A stretch of 64,000 nucleotides of DNA from Leifsonia sp. NPDC080035 (GTDB lineage Bacteria; Actinomycetota; Actinomycetes; Actinomycetales; Microbacteriaceae), in assembly GCF_040050925.1 (NCBI RefSeq), contig NZ_CP157390.1:2604001-2668000 (forward strand), read 5' to 3'. Position 1 is the first letter of the stretch. The number at the start of each line of letters is the position of its first letter. Shown one piece after another: positions 17,690-25,874 of this stretch. The notes below the pieces were generated by a model. That model was not told the DNA's origin. It was given only the letters and a program-made list of their open reading frames with translations, and made no database searches. The translations under genes were made by a program, and so were the position numbers.

Positions 17690-20232
17690 TGCGCGTCCCC
17701 CTGAGTTGGCTCGGCGAGTACGTCGACCTCGAGCCCGGCACCACCGCCGAGGAGGTGCACGCCGCCCTCGTCTCCGTCGGTCTCGAGGAGGAGGACGTCC
17801 ACACGTTCGAGATCTCCGGCCCGGTCGTGGTCGGCCAGGTGCTGGAGTTCGAGGAGGAGCCGCAGACCAACGGCAAGACCATCCGCTGGTGTCAGGTGCG
17901 GGTCGCGCCGGAGGGACAGAAGGCCGCCGACGGCGGTCCGGACGTGCGCGGAATCGTCTGCGGCGCCCGCAACTTCCTGCGCGGGGACAAGGTCGTCGTC
18001 ACCCTGCCCGGAGCTGTGCTGCCCGGTCCGTTCCCGATCGCCGCGCGCAAGACCTACGGGCACGTGTCCGACGGCATGATCGCCTCCGCTCGCGAGCTCG
18101 GCCTCGGTGACGACCACGAGGGCATCCTGCGCCTGACCACGCTCGGGCTCGACCCGGAGGTCGGCACGGACGCGATCGCGCTGCTGGGGCTGGACGACAC
18201 GGCCGTCGAGGTGAACGTGACGCCGGACCGCGGCTACGCGTTCTCGATCCGCGGCATCGCCCGCGAGTACTCGCACGCCACCGGCGCCGCGTTCCGCGAC
18301 CCGGCCGACGCCGTCACCGTGCACGCCGCCGGCGCGCACGCCCACGGCTTCAGCGTCACGATCGACGACCGCGCGCCGATCCGTGACCGGGTCGGGGCCA
18401 GCGTGTTCGTCACCCGCGTCGTCCGGGACGTCGACGGCACGCGCCCGACGCCGCCGTGGATGGTGTCCCGGCTCAAGCTCGCCGGCATCCGCTCGATCTC
18501 GCTCGTCGTCGACATCACCAACTACGTGATGCTGGAGCTCGGCCAGCCGATCCACGGCTACGACCTGGACGCGCTGACCGGCGGGATCGTGGTCCGCCGC
18601 GCGCACGAGGGCGAGACCCTCGTGACGCTGGACGACCAGACCCGCGCGCTGCACGTCGAGGACCTGCTGATCACCGACGAGTCCGGCGCGATCGGACTCG
18701 CCGGGGTGATGGGAGGTGCGTCGACCGAGATCAGCGCGCAGACCCGCAACGTGCTCATCGAGGCCGCGAACTTCGACCCGGTGTCGATCGCGCGCACCGC
18801 TCGCAGGCACAAGCTGCCGAGCGAGGCGTCGAAGCGTTTCGAGCGCGGCGTCGACCCGCGCGTCGCCGTCGCCGCGGCCGCGCGCGTCGTCCAGCTGCTG
18901 GAGCAGCTGGCCGGCGGTCATGCCGACGAGCTCGGCTCGCTGCACGACGCCGCGGAACAGGCAGAGGCCATCCGGCTGCCGGACGGGTACATCCAGGGCC
19001 TGGTCGGCGTCGACTTCACCGACGACGAGGTGCGCGGTGCGCTCGCCGAGATCGGCGGCACGGTCACCGACGGCGACGGCGCCCTGCTCGTCGTCCCGCC
19101 GAGCTGGCGCCCTGACCTGACCGACAAGTCGGACCTCGCGGAGGAAGTCGCCCGCATCGTCGGCTTCGACCGCATCCCGTCGGTGCTGCCCGTCGCGCCT
19201 CCCGGTAGCGGCCTGAGCCGTGAGCAGAAGCTGCGCCGCGCCGTCGCGCAGATGCTCGCGGACAACGGCTCGACCGAGGTGCTCGCGTTCCCGTTCGTGA
19301 GCGAGCACGAGAACGACCTGTTCGGCTCGCCGGAGGAGGGCAGTGTCCCCGCCGTCCGGCTCGCGAACGCGCTGGATGCGACCGCGCCGTACCTCCGCAC
19401 CTCGCTGCTGCCCGGTCTGCTGGAGATCGCCAAGCGCAACCTGGCGCGCGGCCTCGTCGACCTGAACGTCTACGAGATCGGCACGGTGTTCCGCCCGTCG
19501 GGTGCCGCCCTCGGCAGCGAGACGCTGCCGCCGGGAGCCGTGCTCCCGAGTGACGACGTGCTCGCCGGGCTGAACGCGGGCATCCCCGCGCAGCCGCGGT
19601 ATCTCGCCGGCCTGGTCGTGGGCAACGCCGTGCTCAAGGAGCCGGGGCAGGCCCCGGTGGCCGCGGGCCTCGCGGACGCGCTGACGATGGTCCGCCAGAC
19701 CGCCGCCGCCGTCGGGTTGGAGGTGGAGTTCGTGCAGAGCCGCCACCAGGCCCTGCACCCGGGTAGGACTGCTCAGCTCGTCGCCCTCGGCGGCGACGGT
19801 GCGCGCACGGTCGTCGGCTACGCCGGCGAACTGCTCCCCGCGCTGGCGGAGGAGCTGGACCTGCCGCGGGTCGTCGCGGTGTTCGAGCTCGACCTGGATG
19901 CGCTCATCGCGGTCGCGCCGTCCGACATCATCGCGGGCACGATCGCCGGGTTCCCGGCCGCGACGCAGGACCTGTCCCTCGTCGTGCCGGAGGAGACGCA
20001 CGCGGGAGACGTGCTGCGGGCGATCCGTGAGGGCGCCGGTCCGCTCCTCGAGGACATCCGCTTGGTCGACGACTACCGTGGCGCCGGCATCCCCGCGGCG
20101 CACAAGAGCCTGACGTTCGCGTTGCGCTTCCGCGCCGACGACCGCACGCTGACCGCCGCCGAGGCGAGCGAGGCCAAGCTCGCCGGCGCTGCCATCGCCG
20201 CCGACCGCTTCGGCGCCGCCATCCGCGAATAG
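17689..20232 (+). CDS. pheT: phenylalanyl-tRNA synthetase beta subunit
   Basis: The 847-residue beta subunit carries the tRNA-anticodon and editing functions. The order is: N-terminal B1, the tRNA-binding OB-fold (EMAP-like, about residues 40-155), the B3/B4 editing domain (RARHxxPSEASKRFERGVDP), B5, a catalytic-like core (LPPGAVLPS, FPAATQDLSLVV) and the C-terminal FDX-ACB domain ending LTFALRFRADDRTLTAAE. Full length and intact. It ends 25 nt before a long terminator hairpin. Confidence 0.97.
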   Translation: MRVPLSWLGEYVDLEPGTTAEEVHAALVSVGLEEEDVHTFEISGPVVVGQVLEFEEEPQTNGKTIRWCQVRVAPEGQKAADGGPDVRGIVCGARNFLRGDKVVVTLPGAVLPGPFPIAARKTYGHVSDGMIASARELGLGDDHEGILRLTTLGLDPEVGTDAIALLGLDDTAVEVNVTPDRGYAFSIRGIAREYSHATGAAFRDPADAVTVHAAGAHAHGFSVTIDDRAPIRDRVGASVFVTRVVRDVDGTRPTPPWMVSRLKLAGIRSISLVVDITNYVMLELGQPIHGYDLDALTGGIVVRRAHEGETLVTLDDQTRALHVEDLLITDESGAIGLAGVMGGASTEISAQTRNVLIEAANFDPVSIARTARRHKLPSEASKRFERGVDPRVAVAAAARVVQLLEQLAGGHADELGSLHDAAEQAEAIRLPDGYIQGLVGVDFTDDEVRGALAEIGGTVTDGDGALLVVPPSWRPDLTDKSDLAEEVARIVGFDRIPSVLPVAPPGSGLSREQKLRRAVAQMLADNGSTEVLAFPFVSEHENDLFGSPEEGSVPAVRLANALDATAPYLRTSLLPGLLEIAKRNLARGLVDLNVYEIGTVFRPSGAALGSETLPPGAVLPSDDVLAGLNAGIPAQPRYLAGLVVGNAVLKEPGQAPVAAGLADALTMVRQTAAAVGLEVEFVQSRHQALHPGRTAQLVALGGDGARTVVGYAGELLPALAEELDLPRVVAVFELDLDALIAVAPSDIIAGTIAGFPAATQDLSLVVPEETHAGDVLRAIREGAGPLLEDIRLVDDYRGAGIPAAHKSLTFALRFRADDRTLTAAEASEAKLAGAAIAADRFGAAIRE

Positions 20233-20256
20233 CCTCGGCCACGCCCGCATCCCGGG

Positions 20257-20323
20257 GCCGCCGAGCACAGGAGAAGGGCTGCGAATCACGCTGATTCGCA
20301 GCCCTTTTCCTGTGCTCGGCGGC
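20257..20323 (+). terminator. long terminator hairpin, copy 1 of a dispersed family
   Basis: Outer arms GCCGCCGAGCACAGG (20257-20271) and CCTGTGCTCGGCGGC (20309-20323), inner arms 20272-20288 and 20292-20308 with one G.T-type mismatch, loop CGC. It separates pheT from argC. The outer arms recur base for base at 45993-46059. Confidence 0.88.
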
Positions 20324-20365
20324 GCCCGGAGTCCGCGGATTTGGCGGGGGACCGCCGCGGGGCGG

Positions 20366-20371
20366 TAGGGT
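20366..20371 (+). promoter_or_regulatory. -10 box of the arginine operon leader
   Basis: TAGGGT with a 6-nt spacer (tgctgc) to ATG 20378. TTGGCG at 20341 is a possible but distant (19 nt) -35. The transcript would begin at or next to the A of the leader ATG. Confidence 0.55.
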
Positions 20372-20377
20372 TGCTGC

Positions 20378-20434
20378 ATGCTTATCGTCGGCCGCACCGT
20401 TCTGCGCCGACGCCTGCGCGACCGCCGAATCTAG
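20378..20434 (+). CDS. arginine-rich leader peptide upstream of argC
   Basis: An 18-residue reading frame, MLIVGRTVLRRRLRDRRI then TAG, with seven arginines, three of them consecutive (codons CGC, CGA, CGC). It starts 6 nt after TAGGGT, so it would be translated from the 5' end of the argC transcript. It has the layout of an amino-acid attenuator: a peptide rich in the end product, its stop codon inside an early stem, then competing stems before argC (84 nt later). The peptide is too short for normal gene callers. Function is inferred; no homologue was searched. Confidence 0.7.
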   Translation: MLIVGRTVLRRRLRDRRI

Positions 20435-20499
20435 GCGGCGCTCGGGCGACCCCTCGTGGGCCGGACGTGGGCGCCGCCGTCGCCGGTCCCCTGTCGCCC
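20404..20499 (+). promoter_or_regulatory. candidate attenuator stems before argC
   Basis: Mutually exclusive pairings are visible. GGCGGCGC (20434-20441) can pair with GCGCCGCC (20471-20478), or its CGGCGC part with GCGCCG (20404-20409) inside the Arg codons, and GGCGG (20434-20438) with CCGCC (20422-20426) around the leader stop. GGGCGAC (20444-20450) also matches GTCGCCC (20493-20499), shortly before the argC ribosome-binding AAGGA. Ribosome stalling on Arg codons would choose between them. Confidence 0.5.
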
Positions 20500-20517
20500 A
20501 CACATCAAGGAACAAGC

Positions 20518-21561
20518 ATGACTTTCTCGGTAGCCGTCGCCGGCGCCTCCGGGTACGCGGGCGGGGAGCTTCTGCGCATCCTCGCCGATCATCCCGACTT
20601 CGAGGTCCGCACCGTCACCGCGCACCAGAACGCGGGGCATCCCCTCATCGCGCACCAGCCGCACCTGCGCTCGCTGGCGCACCTCACGCTCGTCGAGAGC
20701 ACGCCGGAGAACCTCGCCGGACACGACGTCGTCTTCCTGGCGCTCCCGCACGGCGCGTCCGGCGCGATCGCCGCGCAGCTGCCCGAGGACACGCTCGTCG
20801 TCGACTGCGGCGCCGACCACCGCCTCGAGGACCCCGCCGACTGGGCCGCCTTCTACGGCGGCGAGCACCACGGCTCGTGGGCGTACGGCGTCCCGGAGCT
20901 GCTCGTCGGCGATGACAAGCAGCGCGAGCAGCTGGTGGGCGCGAGGAGGATCGCCGCGCCGGGATGCAACGCCAGCGCAGTCTCGCTCGCGCTCGCCCCG
21001 GGCATCCACGCCGGCATCGTGGACGAGCAGGACATCGTCGCGGTGCTCGCCGTCGGCCCGTCCGGCGCGGGAAAGTCGTTGAAGACCATGTACCTCGCGA
21101 GCGAGATCCTCGGGTCGGCGAACCCGTACGCCGTCGGCGGGACGCACCGGCACATCCCGGAGATCCAGCAGAACCTGCGCAAGGTCGGGGCGGAGGCTCC
21201 GACGCTGTCGTTCACGCCGGTCCTCGTGCCGATGTCGCGCGGCATCCTCGCCACCTCCACCGCACGCGTGAAGCCGGGAGTGACGGCGGAACAGGTGCAG
21301 GCGGTCTGGGAGGAGGCGTACGCGGGGGAGCCATTCGTGCAGGTGCTGCCCGCCGGTGTCGTCCCGCGCTCCGCGGACGTGCTCGGCGCGAACACCGTCC
21401 TGATAGGCGTCGCGCTCGACGCGGCGGCGGGGCGGGTCGTGACCGTCCTCGCGATCGACAACCTCTACAAGGGGACGGCGGGCGCCGCCATCCAGTCCAC
21501 CAACATCGCCCTGGGTCTGGACGAGACCGCGGGCCTTTCCGTGAATGGAGTCGCACCGTGA
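20518..21561 (+). CDS. argC: N-acetyl-gamma-glutamyl-phosphate reductase
   Basis: Third step of arginine synthesis: NADPH-dependent reduction of N-acetylglutamyl-phosphate to the semialdehyde. 347 residues. The NADP-binding start is VAGASGYAGGELLRIL, and the active-site Cys is in RRIAAPGCNASAVSLAL with the conserved His of GGTHRHIPEIQQ downstream. ATG 20518 has AAGGA 7 nt upstream. It opens the operon argC-J-B-D-F-H; its stop overlaps the argJ start (GTGA). Confidence 0.95.
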   Translation: MTFSVAVAGASGYAGGELLRILADHPDFEVRTVTAHQNAGHPLIAHQPHLRSLAHLTLVESTPENLAGHDVVFLALPHGASGAIAAQLPEDTLVVDCGADHRLEDPADWAAFYGGEHHGSWAYGVPELLVGDDKQREQLVGARRIAAPGCNASAVSLALAPGIHAGIVDEQDIVAVLAVGPSGAGKSLKTMYLASEILGSANPYAVGGTHRHIPEIQQNLRKVGAEAPTLSFTPVLVPMSRGILATSTARVKPGVTAEQVQAVWEEAYAGEPFVQVLPAGVVPRSADVLGANTVLIGVALDAAAGRVVTVLAIDNLYKGTAGAAIQSTNIALGLDETAGLSVNGVAP

Positions 21562-22712
21562 GCGTCACCGCCGCCAAGGGATTCGCCGCTGCCGGCGTCG
21601 TCGCCGGCCTGAAGACGAGCGGGAAGCGCGATCTTGCGCTCGTGCAGAACCGCGGCCCGCTGACCGCCGCTGCCGCCGTCTTCACGACCAACCGCTGCAA
21701 GGCCAACCCGGTGCTCTGGAGCGAGCAGGTCATCGCCGACGGCGTCGTCTCGGCGATCGTCCTCAACTCCGGCGGCGCCAACTGCTACACCGGAGCGCAG
21801 GGCTTCCAGACGACGCACGCCACGGCCGAAGCCGTCGGCGAGGCGCTCGGCGTCTCCGCGGGCGACGTGCTCGTCTGCTCCACCGGCCTGATCGGCGACC
21901 AGCTCGATCTCGGCAAGCTGACCTCCGGCGTCACCGCGGCCGCGGGCGCTCTCGCGTCGGACGCGGGTCTCGGTGCGGCCGAGGCGATCATGACGACCGA
22001 CACCCGCCCGAAGCAGGCGGAGCATCGCTCCGGGGCGGGCTGGACGATCGGCGGCATGGCGAAGGGTGCAGGGATGCTGGCCCCCGGCCTCGCCACGATG
22101 CTCGTGGTCATCACCACCGACGCCGTGCTCGACTCCGCGCAGCTGGACACGGCGCTGCGGGCCGCGACCAGGGTCACCTTCGACCGCGTCGACTCCGACG
22201 GCTGCATGTCGACCAACGACACTGTCGCCCTGCTCGGCTCCGGCGCCAGCGGCGTCACCCCGGGCCTCGACGAGTTCACCCTCGCGCTGACGGAGGTCTG
22301 CCGCAGCCTCGCCAAGCAGCTGCAGGAGGACGCCGAGGGCGCATCGCACGACGTGACGATCGAGGTCGTGAACGCGCACAGCGAAGACGACGCGGTTGTC
22401 GTCGGGCGCGCGGTGGCCCGCTCGAACCTGTTCAAGGCCGCGATCTTCGGCAACGACCCCAACTGGGGCCGGGTGCTCGCCGCCGTCGGCACGACCGACG
22501 CGGAGTTCGACCCGTACGGCATCGACGTCGCGATCAACGGCGTCCAGGTCTGCACCGCGGGCGAGCCCGACCAGCCGCGCGACCTCGTCGACCTGACGCC
22601 GCGCGCCGTCCACGTGCTCATCGACCTGCACGCGGGGGATGCGACCGCCGCCATCCTCACCAACGACCTCACCCACGACTACGTGCACGAGAACAGTGCC
22701 TACTCCAGCTGA
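21558..22712 (+). CDS. argJ: glutamate N-acetyltransferase/ornithine acetyltransferase
   Basis: ArgJ recycles the acetyl group from N-acetylornithine to glutamate, making the pathway cyclic. The 384-residue precursor cuts itself at the conserved Ala-Thr in MLAPGLATMLVVITTDA, Thr being the nucleophile of the beta chain. TRVTFDRVDSDGCMSTNDT and the C-terminal GNDPNWGRVLAAVG are diagnostic. GTG 21558 overlaps the argC stop. No separate argA was seen, consistent with a bifunctional enzyme. Confidence 0.95.
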   Translation: MSVTAAKGFAAAGVVAGLKTSGKRDLALVQNRGPLTAAAAVFTTNRCKANPVLWSEQVIADGVVSAIVLNSGGANCYTGAQGFQTTHATAEAVGEALGVSAGDVLVCSTGLIGDQLDLGKLTSGVTAAAGALASDAGLGAAEAIMTTDTRPKQAEHRSGAGWTIGGMAKGAGMLAPGLATMLVVITTDAVLDSAQLDTALRAATRVTFDRVDSDGCMSTNDTVALLGSGASGVTPGLDEFTLALTEVCRSLAKQLQEDAEGASHDVTIEVVNAHSEDDAVVVGRAVARSNLFKAAIFGNDPNWGRVLAAVGTTDAEFDPYGIDVAINGVQVCTAGEPDQPRDLVDLTPRAVHVLIDLHAGDATAAILTNDLTHDYVHENSAYSS

Positions 22713-22713
22713 G

Positions 22714-23676
22714 ATGACGCACGAGATGAATCCGCCCACCCGGCAGCCGGCTCCCGCTCCCGCCTCCGCCTCCGAGACCGACGAGACCGAGGAGACGGAG
22801 CGCGACTCCGCCGCCGCCAAGGCCGCGACGCTGATCGAGTCGCTGCCGTGGCTGAAGACCTTCCACGACCGCATCATCGTCGTCAAGTTCGGCGGCAACG
22901 CCATGGTCAGCGAGGAGCTGCAGCGCACGTTCGCGGAGGACATGGTGTACCTGCGGTATGCGGGGCTGCGTCCCGTCGTCGTGCACGGCGGCGGACCGCA
23001 GATCTCGGCGATGCTCGACCGGCTCGGCATCGAAAGCGAGTTCCGCGGCGGCTACCGGGTCACCACCCCCGAGGCGATGGATGTCGTCCGGATGGTGCTG
23101 ACCGGCCAGATCAACCGGGACATCGTCGGCAGCATCAACAAGCACGGCCCGCTCGCGGCCGGGCTGTCCGGCGAGGACGCCGGCCTCTTCCAGGGCCGGA
23201 AGCGCGGAGCCGTCGTCGACGGTGTCGAGGTGGACCTCGGCCTCGTCGGCGACGTCGTCGGGGTGAGCCCCGAGGCCGTCCTCGCGCAGATCGACGCGGG
23301 CCGCATCCCCGTGGTCTCCTCGATCGCACCCGATCTCGACGAGCCGGGGCAGACGCTCAACGTGAACGCGGACGCGGCCGCCGCAGCGCTCGCCGTGGCC
23401 CTCGGCGCGGCGAAGCTGGTCATCCTGACCGACGTCGCCGGGCTCTACAGCGACTGGCCGAACCGCGACTCGCTGCTCTCGAAGATCGCGGCGGAGGAAC
23501 TGCGCGAGCTGCTGCCGAGCCTCGAGTCCGGGATGATCCCGAAGATGTCCGCATGCCTGGACGCCGTCGACGGCGGCGTGCCGAAGGCGGCGATCATCGA
23601 CGGCCGTGTGCCGCACTCGATCCTGCTCGAAGTCTTCACACAGTCGGGGATCGGAACGGAGGTGGCGCGGGCATGA
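22714..23676 (+). CDS. argB: N-acetylglutamate kinase
   Basis: Phosphorylates N-acetylglutamate; in arginine-sensitive forms it is the feedback-controlled step. The kinase core begins near residue 50 with IIVVKFGGNAMV and continues with VVHGGGPQISAMLDRLGI, SGEDAGLF and ILTDVAGLYSDWP. A Pro/Ala/Glu-rich disordered leader of about 35 residues precedes the N-terminal helix (AATLIESLPWLKTFHDR) that arginine-sensitive hexamers use to assemble. ATG 22714 is 1 nt after the argJ stop; GTG 22696 and ATG 22726 are alternatives. Overlaps argD by 4 nt. Confidence 0.93.
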   Translation: MTHEMNPPTRQPAPAPASASETDETEETERDSAAAKAATLIESLPWLKTFHDRIIVVKFGGNAMVSEELQRTFAEDMVYLRYAGLRPVVVHGGGPQISAMLDRLGIESEFRGGYRVTTPEAMDVVRMVLTGQINRDIVGSINKHGPLAAGLSGEDAGLFQGRKRGAVVDGVEVDLGLVGDVVGVSPEAVLAQIDAGRIPVVSSIAPDLDEPGQTLNVNADAAAAALAVALGAAKLVILTDVAGLYSDWPNRDSLLSKIAAEELRELLPSLESGMIPKMSACLDAVDGGVPKAAIIDGRVPHSILLEVFTQSGIGTEVARA

Positions 23677-24893
23677 GCGCGCAATCGAACATCGAGAACA
23701 CGCGGAACACCGGCGGCGAATGGAAGCCGCGCTTCGGCGAGGCGATGATGCGCACGCTGGCGACCCCGAAGCTCATGCTCGCCCGCGGCGAGGGCTGCCG
23801 GGTGTGGGATGTCGACGGGAACGAGTACCTCGACTTCCTCGCCGGCATCGCCGTCAACTCGCTCGGGCACGCCCATCCCGCCCTGGTGGATGCGGTGAGC
23901 GCGCAGGTCGCGACCCTCGCCCACGTCTCCAACTACTTCTCCACCGCTCCCCAGCTCGAGCTCGCCGAGCGCCTGCGCGCGATCACCGGCGCGGGGGAGA
24001 AGGGTCGGATCCTGTTCGGCAACTCCGGCGCCGAGGCGAACGAGGCCGCGTTCAAGCTCGCCAGACTGAATCGCGGCAAGACCGGCAAGCGCACCCGCGT
24101 GCTCGCCCTGCACAACGCGTTCCACGGCCGGACCATGGGGTCGCTCGCCCTCACCGGAAAGCCGCCGATGCGGGAGGCGTTCGAGCCGCTCCCCGGCGGG
24201 GTCGAGCACATCGACTCCACGATCGCGGCCCTGGAGGCGGCGATCGACGATCGGGTCGCCGCCCTGTTCATCGAGCCGATCAAGGGCGAGGCCGGCGTGC
24301 TCGACCTGCCCGCCGGCTTCCTCCGCCGGGCGCGCGAGCTCACCGAACAGCACGGTGCGCTGCTCATCATCGACGAGATCCAGACCGGCGTCGGCCGGAC
24401 GGGACGCTGGTTCGCGTACCAGCACGAGGGCATCCAGCCGGATGCGGTCACGGTCGCGAAGGGCATCGCCGGTGGCGTGCCGATCGGCGCCCTCGTGACG
24501 TTCGGCTGGGCGTCCGACCTCTTCACCCAGGGCCAGCACGGCTCGACGTTCGGCGGCAACCCGCTGGCCACCGCCGCCGGCAACGCCGTGCTCGCCGAGA
24601 TCGAGCGCGCCGGGCTCGTCGAGAATGCTGCACGCCGTGGCGAGGAGCTGCGCGCGATCGTCCGCTCCTTCGACTCCCCGCTGATCGGTGACATCCGCGG
24701 TGCCGGCCTGCTGCTCGGCATCGGCCTCACCGACGGCGAGGCGCACCGGCTCTCGGACGCGGCGCTCGCCGAGGGGCTGATCATCAACGCCCCCAACGAG
24801 TCCAGCATCCGGCTCGCGCCGCCGCTCATCGTCGGCGACGCGGAGCTTGCGGAGTTCCGCGAGCGATTCGGCCGCGCCCTCGCCGCCCTCTGA
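23673..24893 (+). CDS. argD: acetylornithine aminotransferase
   Basis: A 406-residue PLP enzyme (class III aminotransferase) that converts N-acetylglutamate semialdehyde to N-acetylornithine. Visible are NSGAEANEAAFKLAR (phosphate loop), AFHGRTMGSLALTG, IIDEIQTGVGRTG (PLP Asp) and VAKGIAGGVPIGA (Schiff-base Lys). The family also accepts succinyl-diaminopimelate in lysine synthesis. ATG 23673 overlaps the argB stop. Confidence 0.95.
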   Translation: MSAQSNIENTRNTGGEWKPRFGEAMMRTLATPKLMLARGEGCRVWDVDGNEYLDFLAGIAVNSLGHAHPALVDAVSAQVATLAHVSNYFSTAPQLELAERLRAITGAGEKGRILFGNSGAEANEAAFKLARLNRGKTGKRTRVLALHNAFHGRTMGSLALTGKPPMREAFEPLPGGVEHIDSTIAALEAAIDDRVAALFIEPIKGEAGVLDLPAGFLRRARELTEQHGALLIIDEIQTGVGRTGRWFAYQHEGIQPDAVTVAKGIAGGVPIGALVTFGWASDLFTQGQHGSTFGGNPLATAAGNAVLAEIERAGLVENAARRGEELRAIVRSFDSPLIGDIRGAGLLLGIGLTDGEAHRLSDAALAEGLIINAPNESSIRLAPPLIVGDAELAEFRERFGRALAAL

Positions 24894-24920
24894 CCTCCCG
24901 CTTCCATTCGAAAGGCCCCC

Positions 24921-25874
24921 ATGACCAGGCACTTCCTCCGCGATGACGACCTGAATCCCGCCGAGCAGGCCGAGGTCCTCGACCTCGCGGCGCGGCTCAA
25001 GCGCGACCGCTTCGCACTCAGCCCGCTGCAGGGTCCGCAGACCGTGGCGCTGATCATGGACAAGCCGACGTTGCGCACGCAGACCTCGTTCTCGGTCGGT
25101 GTCGCCGAGCTGCAGGGCTCGCCGTTCCTCGTCGACGGAACGAAGGCGCAGATCGGCACCCGCGAGTCCGTACCGGACGTCGCCCGCATCATCGGCCGCC
25201 AGGTCGCGGCGATCGTCTGGCGGACGTTCGCCCAGGCCGACCTGGAGACGATGGCGGAGTACGCGGGCGTGCCGGTGGTGAACGCGCTGACGGACGAGTT
25301 CCACCCGTGCCAGATCCTCGCCGACCTGCTCACGGTGCGCGAGCACAAGGGCGGCACGGAGGGGCTGACGCTGAGCTTCTTCGGCGACGGCGCGAGCAAC
25401 ATGGCGCACTCGTACCTGCTCGGCGGCGTCACCGCCGGGATGCACGTGCGCGTCGCCGCGCCGGCCGGGTACCGCCCCGACCCGCAGATCGTCGCGGACG
25501 CCGAGGCCGTCGCCGCGGCGACCGGCGGCTCGGTGCTGATCACGGAGGACGCGGCGGAGGCCGCACGCGGTGCGGACGTGATGATCACCGACACCTGGGT
25601 GTCGATGGGCAAGGAGGACGAGAAGGCCGAGCGCGTGGCCGTCTTCGGCGGCTACACCGTGGATGCCGCGCTCATGGGCCTCGCGAAGCCGGACGCCGTC
25701 TTCCTGCACTGCCTGCCGGCCTACCGCGGGCTGGAGGTCACCGCCGAGGTGCTGGACGGTCCGCAGTCGGTGATCTGGGACGAGGCGGAGAACCGGCTGC
25801 ACGCCCAGAAGGCCGTGCTGGCGTGGCTGCTGGCGAAGAACGAGACCGTCTCGAACGAGGGGAGCGCGGCATGA
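24921..25874 (+). CDS. argF: ornithine carbamoyltransferase with altered carbamoyl-phosphate loop
   Basis: Makes citrulline from ornithine and carbamoyl phosphate. 317 residues with HPCQ (about 131-134), DTWVSMG, and HCLPA (about 263-267), the ornithine-side motifs. The carbamoyl-phosphate loop, S-T-R-T-R in standard enzymes, reads T-L-R-T-Q at residues 50-54 (DKPTLRTQTSF): the central Arg and Thr are kept but the first two residues and the last Arg differ. Leu at the second place recalls the SLRTR of acetylornithine transcarbamylases, but HCLPA and SMG favour plain ornithine. GAAAGG precedes the ATG. Overlaps argH by 4 nt. Confidence 0.9.
   Translation: MTRHFLRDDDLNPAEQAEVLDLAARLKRDRFALSPLQGPQTVALIMDKPTLRTQTSFSVGVAELQGSPFLVDGTKAQIGTRESVPDVARIIGRQVAAIVWRTFAQADLETMAEYAGVPVVNALTDEFHPCQILADLLTVREHKGGTEGLTLSFFGDGASNMAHSYLLGGVTAGMHVRVAAPAGYRPDPQIVADAEAVAAATGGSVLITEDAAEAARGADVMITDTWVSMGKEDEKAERVAVFGGYTVDAALMGLAKPDAVFLHCLPAYRGLEVTAEVLDGPQSVIWDEAENRLHAQKAVLAWLLAKNETVSNEGSAA

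Noticed and set aside
17563..20397. 944-codon open frame on the minus strand opposite pheT
   Set aside because: It mirrors the third-position GC bias of pheT; the translation is Arg/Gly/Val-rich without any domain, while the plus strand encodes an intact PheT.
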